From assembly GCA_002796025.1 (NCBI GenBank), contig PCVQ01000026.1, positions 35,934 through 52,811 of the forward strand: 16,878 bases of DNA. Direction: 5' to 3'. The notes under the pieces were generated by a model that saw nothing but the letters and a program-made list of their open reading frames with translations, was not told the origin of the DNA and made no database searches. Positions 14,718 to 16,878 of the stretch are shown one piece after another. The DNA is from Candidatus Peregrinibacteria bacterium CG11_big_fil_rev_8_21_14_0_20_46_8. Its GTDB lineage: Bacteria > Patescibacteriota > Gracilibacteria > UBA1369 > UM-FILTER-53-11. Position 1 is the stretch's first letter; the number at the start of each line of letters is the position of its first letter. A program made the position numbers and the translations under genes.

Positions 14718-14747
14718 AGCATACCTCGTGAATTTGACAGATGTCAA
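14718..14747 (-). promoter_or_regulatory. Sigma70 promoter of the leader and downstream cassette
   Basis: On the minus strand a perfect TTGACA (14742-14747) and TATGCT (14718-14723) are spaced by 18 bases. Predicted start near 14711-14714. No other promoter of this quality precedes the three downstream genes. Confidence 0.7.
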
Positions 14748-14766
14748 CACTATGTTTCTACATAGT
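14734..14766. promoter_or_regulatory. Two adjacent palindromes over and upstream of the -35 box
   Basis: TTGACA-GA-TGTCAA (14734-14747) is a perfect palindrome whose right half is the -35 box. One base further is ACTATGT-TTCT-ACATAGT (14749-14766), with 7-bp perfect arms. They are positioned as operators for a regulator, possibly the zinc-ribbon/HTH protein encoded downstream, which is inference. The 7-bp repeat could alternatively be a hairpin in a readthrough transcript. Confidence 0.5.
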
Positions 14767-14791
14767 ATGGTTGAAGTTGCCCCCGAATCAG

Positions 14792-14835
14792 AAACTTTAT
14801 AAAACTGTTCAAATTTGCGTAATTTTATAAAGTTT
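14792..14835. repeat. AT-rich inverted repeat at the end of the cyclase gene
   Basis: Perfect 13-bp arms AAACTTTATAAAA (14792-14804) and TTTTATAAAGTTT (14823-14835) flank an 18-base loop. The outer arm touches the TAA stop codon of the cyclase gene. It may protect or end that transcript, but no T-run follows the stem on the minus strand. Confidence 0.65.
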
Positions 14836-15446
14836 TAATATCTAGCAACTAGACGCACCAGTGATGCTTCTGCTTCAAAATTCACCGGCAGAGCGGTAAC
14901 TTCAAAATTCTTCTGATCAATCAGCCGATCAAAATTCGTACCGTTTTCAATTATGAGCACATCACGTTCGAGTAAAATTTTATGAATGGAAAATGGTTCA
15001 CCATCCGGACTTGGGGTATCGAGTGCGACAATTTTCACTCCATCATTCACCAATTTTTCTGCAAACGCCTCAGTTAGCATAGGGAAGGCATCAAAATAAT
15101 CGGGCGCTCTAAATTTCTTATCGTGTCCGGTTAGAATCAAAACAATATCATCGCTTTGCAATTCAATACCATCGAGCAGATCGACATCGATCTTATCTTT
15201 GCCACGTGCATCTATCAAACAGCCTCGTCCAAAAAAATGCTCTAAAGGATAATCACTTATTTTTTTGCCACCCTCAAGCATATGCATGGGGGCATCGATG
15301 TGAGTGCCAACGTGCATACCAGTTGCAATGTGAAAATGTGCAATCCCTCCTTGTTCGACAAAGTTCACTTGTTGCAGCTCCGACGGATTATCGCCAGGGT
15401 AGACCGGCATCTGCGCAGTGAATTTGTGAGTCAGATCTATTAGCAT
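14835..15446 (-). CDS. Cyclase family protein (KynB-like metal hydrolase)
   Basis: This is a 203-residue protein of the cyclase/KynB amidohydrolase family. The hallmark HVGTHIDAP (His45, His49, Asp51) provides the metal site, and the N-terminal LIDLTHKF and MPVYPGD are typical. IHKILLE (His155) and IIENGTN (Glu167) fit later active-site positions by pattern. KynB itself hydrolyses N-formylkynurenine in tryptophan breakdown, but no other kyn gene is present and most family members have other or unknown substrates, so I do not assign the symbol. The ATG at 15444-15446 lies four bases after the aspS stop, so the two are probably one operon. Confidence 0.88.
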   Translation of the reverse strand: MLIDLTHKFTAQMPVYPGDNPSELQQVNFVEQGGIAHFHIATGMHVGTHIDAPMHMLEGGKKISDYPLEHFFGRGCLIDARGKDKIDVDLLDGIELQSDDIVLILTGHDKKFRAPDYFDAFPMLTEAFAEKLVNDGVKIVALDTPSPDGEPFSIHKILLERDVLIIENGTNFDRLIDQKNFEVTALPVNFEAEASLVRLVARY

Positions 15447-15450
15447 ACAT

Positions 15451-16878
15451 TTATTTCTTCATCTCGATAACCTTCACATTCGCCTCGGCGACTTGTTCGG
15501 TCGGCAATTCAGACGGTGCTCCCAGCATTAAATCTTTTGCGCGCTGATCTTTTGGAAAGGCGATGACTTCGCGAATGTTCGGCTCGTTGCAGAAGATCAT
15601 AATGACCCGGTCTAAGCCCCACGCAATACCGCCGTGCGGCGGCGCGCCGAACTGAAATGCCTCTAACATATGACCAAAGCGCTTCTGCGCATCCTCTTTT
15701 GAAATCTTCAAAATATCGAAAATCTTTGCCTGCAGTTCTTGTTTGTGAATACGGATGGAACCGCCTGCAACCTCTACGCCATTGAGTACAAAATCGTACG
15801 CATTTGCGCGCACCTTCATGGGATCAGAATCGAGAAGGGGAACATCTTCGGGCTTAATATCACAGAATGGGTGATGCGCCGCAGAGACGCTGCCATCTTC
15901 TATCTTCACCTCAAACATTGGAAAGTCGACTACCCAACAAAAGGCAAAGAGGTTTGGATCGCGCAAACCAAGCTGATCTGCAACGGCCAAACGCACCGCG
16001 CCCAAGCTTTCGCATGCAGTACGGAAGTCATCTGCTGCGAACAGAACAATATCGCCCTCTGCAATTCCGGTTGTCTCTTTAAATGCAGCTATTTCAGCCT
16101 CACTAAAGAATTTAAGAATCGGCGATTTCAACTCTCCCTCTTGCATCGAAACATATGCCAAACCCTTAGCGCGATAAATCTTTGCTACATCTTCAAATTT
16201 AGAAATTTCACTGCGGCTGAATTTTGCGCCCCCTGGCACACGCATCATTTTAATTACCGAACCATCTTTATTCGCAGCATCGGCAAAAACCTTAAATTCG
16301 GATTTTTTAAAGATCTCTGTGCCATCAACAAATTTCATATCAAAACGAATATCCGGCTTATCGGAACCATAATTATCCATGGCTTCTTGCCACGACATTA
16401 CCGGCGCCTTGTCAGAAAGCAGCTTTTTATCCGGACACAGTTCCTTTACCAGCTGCATCATCAAAGCCTCATTAATCTCCATAACATCCTTTTGCTCAAC
16501 AAACGACATTTCCATATCCAGCTGCGTAAACTCCGGCTGGCGGTCACCGCGCTGATCTTCGTCGCGGAAACAGCGGGCAATTTGGAAGTAACGGTCCAAG
16601 CCGCCAACCATACAGAGCTGCTTAAGCTGTTGCGGCGACTGGGGCAAAACATAAAAAGTTCCGGGATACAAACGCGACGGCACAATGTATTCGCGGCTGC
16701 CTTCCGGTGTGCCCTTAATAAGCATCGGCGTCTCGACTTCCAAAAAGTCGCGCTCGCTCAAAAAGTCACGGATAAATTTAATGAGCTTGTGACGCTTCAC
16801 GAGATTGTTCTTTATTCGGTCGGTGCGCATGTCTAAATAACGGTACTTCAAGCGGAGTTCTTCATTTACATCCACATC
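15451..16878 (-). CDS. aspS: Aspartyl-tRNA synthetase, C-terminal 475 residues (partial)
   Basis: Class II synthetase that charges tRNA-Asp, or possibly also tRNA-Asn if non-discriminating. The reading frame is open at the right edge, and the N-terminal anticodon-binding OB domain (roughly the first 120 residues) is outside. Visible parts are VNEELRLKYRYLDMR, motif 1 near FLEVETPMLIKGTPEG, QSPQQLKQLCM, motif 2 FRDEDQRGDRQPEFTQLD, the bacterial GAD-type insertion (SPILKFFSEAEI...), and motif 3 GGIAWGLDRVIMIF, starting 60 residues from the end. Whether it is discriminating cannot be told without the N-terminus and the genome's AsnRS/GatCAB content. It is followed after four bases by the cyclase gene. 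Confidence 0.97.
   Translation of the reverse strand, partial: DVDVNEELRLKYRYLDMRTDRIKNNLVKRHKLIKFIRDFLSERDFLEVETPMLIKGTPEGSREYIVPSRLYPGTFYVLPQSPQQLKQLCMVGGLDRYFQIARCFRDEDQRGDRQPEFTQLDMEMSFVEQKDVMEINEALMMQLVKELCPDKKLLSDKAPVMSWQEAMDNYGSDKPDIRFDMKFVDGTEIFKKSEFKVFADAANKDGSVIKMMRVPGGAKFSRSEISKFEDVAKIYRAKGLAYVSMQEGELKSPILKFFSEAEIAAFKETTGIAEGDIVLFAADDFRTACESLGAVRLAVADQLGLRDPNLFAFCWVVDFPMFEVKIEDGSVSAAHHPFCDIKPEDVPLLDSDPMKVRANAYDFVLNGVEVAGGSIRIHKQELQAKIFDILKISKEDAQKRFGHMLEAFQFGAPPHGGIAWGLDRVIMIFCNEPNIREVIAFPKDQRAKDLMLGAPSELPTEQVAEANVKVIEMKK

Noticed and set aside
14614..14802. 62-codon plus-strand ORF over the leader region
   Set aside because: It runs antisense through the terminator, promoter and palindromes; no start signal or family resemblance.
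14259..14834. Complete IS1-type insertion sequence
   Set aside because: Only the InsA-like part is present; no catalytic domain, terminal inverted repeats or target duplication could be seen.
15739..16836. 365-codon open frame on the plus strand
   Set aside because: It lies fully antisense to aspS, has no family motif, and reads as the shadow of a conserved gene.

Overview
The window looks like chromosomal DNA from a Patescibacteria / Candidate Phyla Radiation bacterium, perhaps a Parcubacteria-like lineage; this is an inference from style and not a match I could run. The signs are moderate GC, compact gene packing, start codons with almost no Shine-Dalgarno sequences, -10 boxes only a few bases from start codons, a lone VirD4-like ATPase, an M23 peptidase with SLH repeats, and several secreted proteins of unknown role. 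TGA ends ordinary genes here (tsaE and the 3D-domain gene), so the UGA-glycine code of Absconditabacteria/Gracilibacteria does not apply.

Layout. Positions 1-521 (-) hold the N-terminal part of a ClpC/ClpA-type ATPase. It is driven by a near-consensus sigma70 promoter whose -10 box lies in the spacer of a CIRCE (HrcA) operator at 673-699. Positions 728-3870 (-) form a likely operon: PH-domain membrane protein, ruvB, lipoprotein. A CPBP intramembrane protease (3886-4584, +) diverges from it. A tRNA-Arg(TCT) and a long purine/pyrimidine inverted repeat follow, then a large M23 peptidase with three SLH repeats (4794-7139, -). Divergent from that are tsaE and a translationally coupled HD-domain gene (7180-8147, +). 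Then come a secreted 3D-domain protein with four peptidoglycan-binding repeats (8191-9921, -) and a VirD4/TraG-like ATPase (10013-12493, -). The window closes with a cyclase-family (KynB-like) gene and the 3' three quarters of aspS (14835-16878, -).

The most unusual part is 12557-14770. Three minus-strand genes are closely spaced: an InsA-like zinc-ribbon/HTH protein, a 350-residue protein made largely of an 11-residue repeat, and an unknown 202-residue protein. Upstream is a sigma70-like promoter with a palindromic -35 region, a nearly leaderless 18-codon ORF rich in threonine codons, and an RNA segment that can fold as three mutually exclusive helices ending in a strong intrinsic terminator. 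This has the architecture of a ribosome-mediated attenuator placed before a cassette of unknown function.

Themes. Several genes act at the cell envelope: M23-SLH protein, 3D/PG-binding protein, lipoprotein, CPBP protease, PH-domain protein and VirD4-like ATPase. Others are core information genes: ruvB, tsaE, aspS and tRNA-Arg. No gene-free stretch exceeds 300 bases; the gaps at 522-727 and 14580-14834 hold the regulatory elements listed. I saw no CRISPR array, rRNA or complete insertion sequence.
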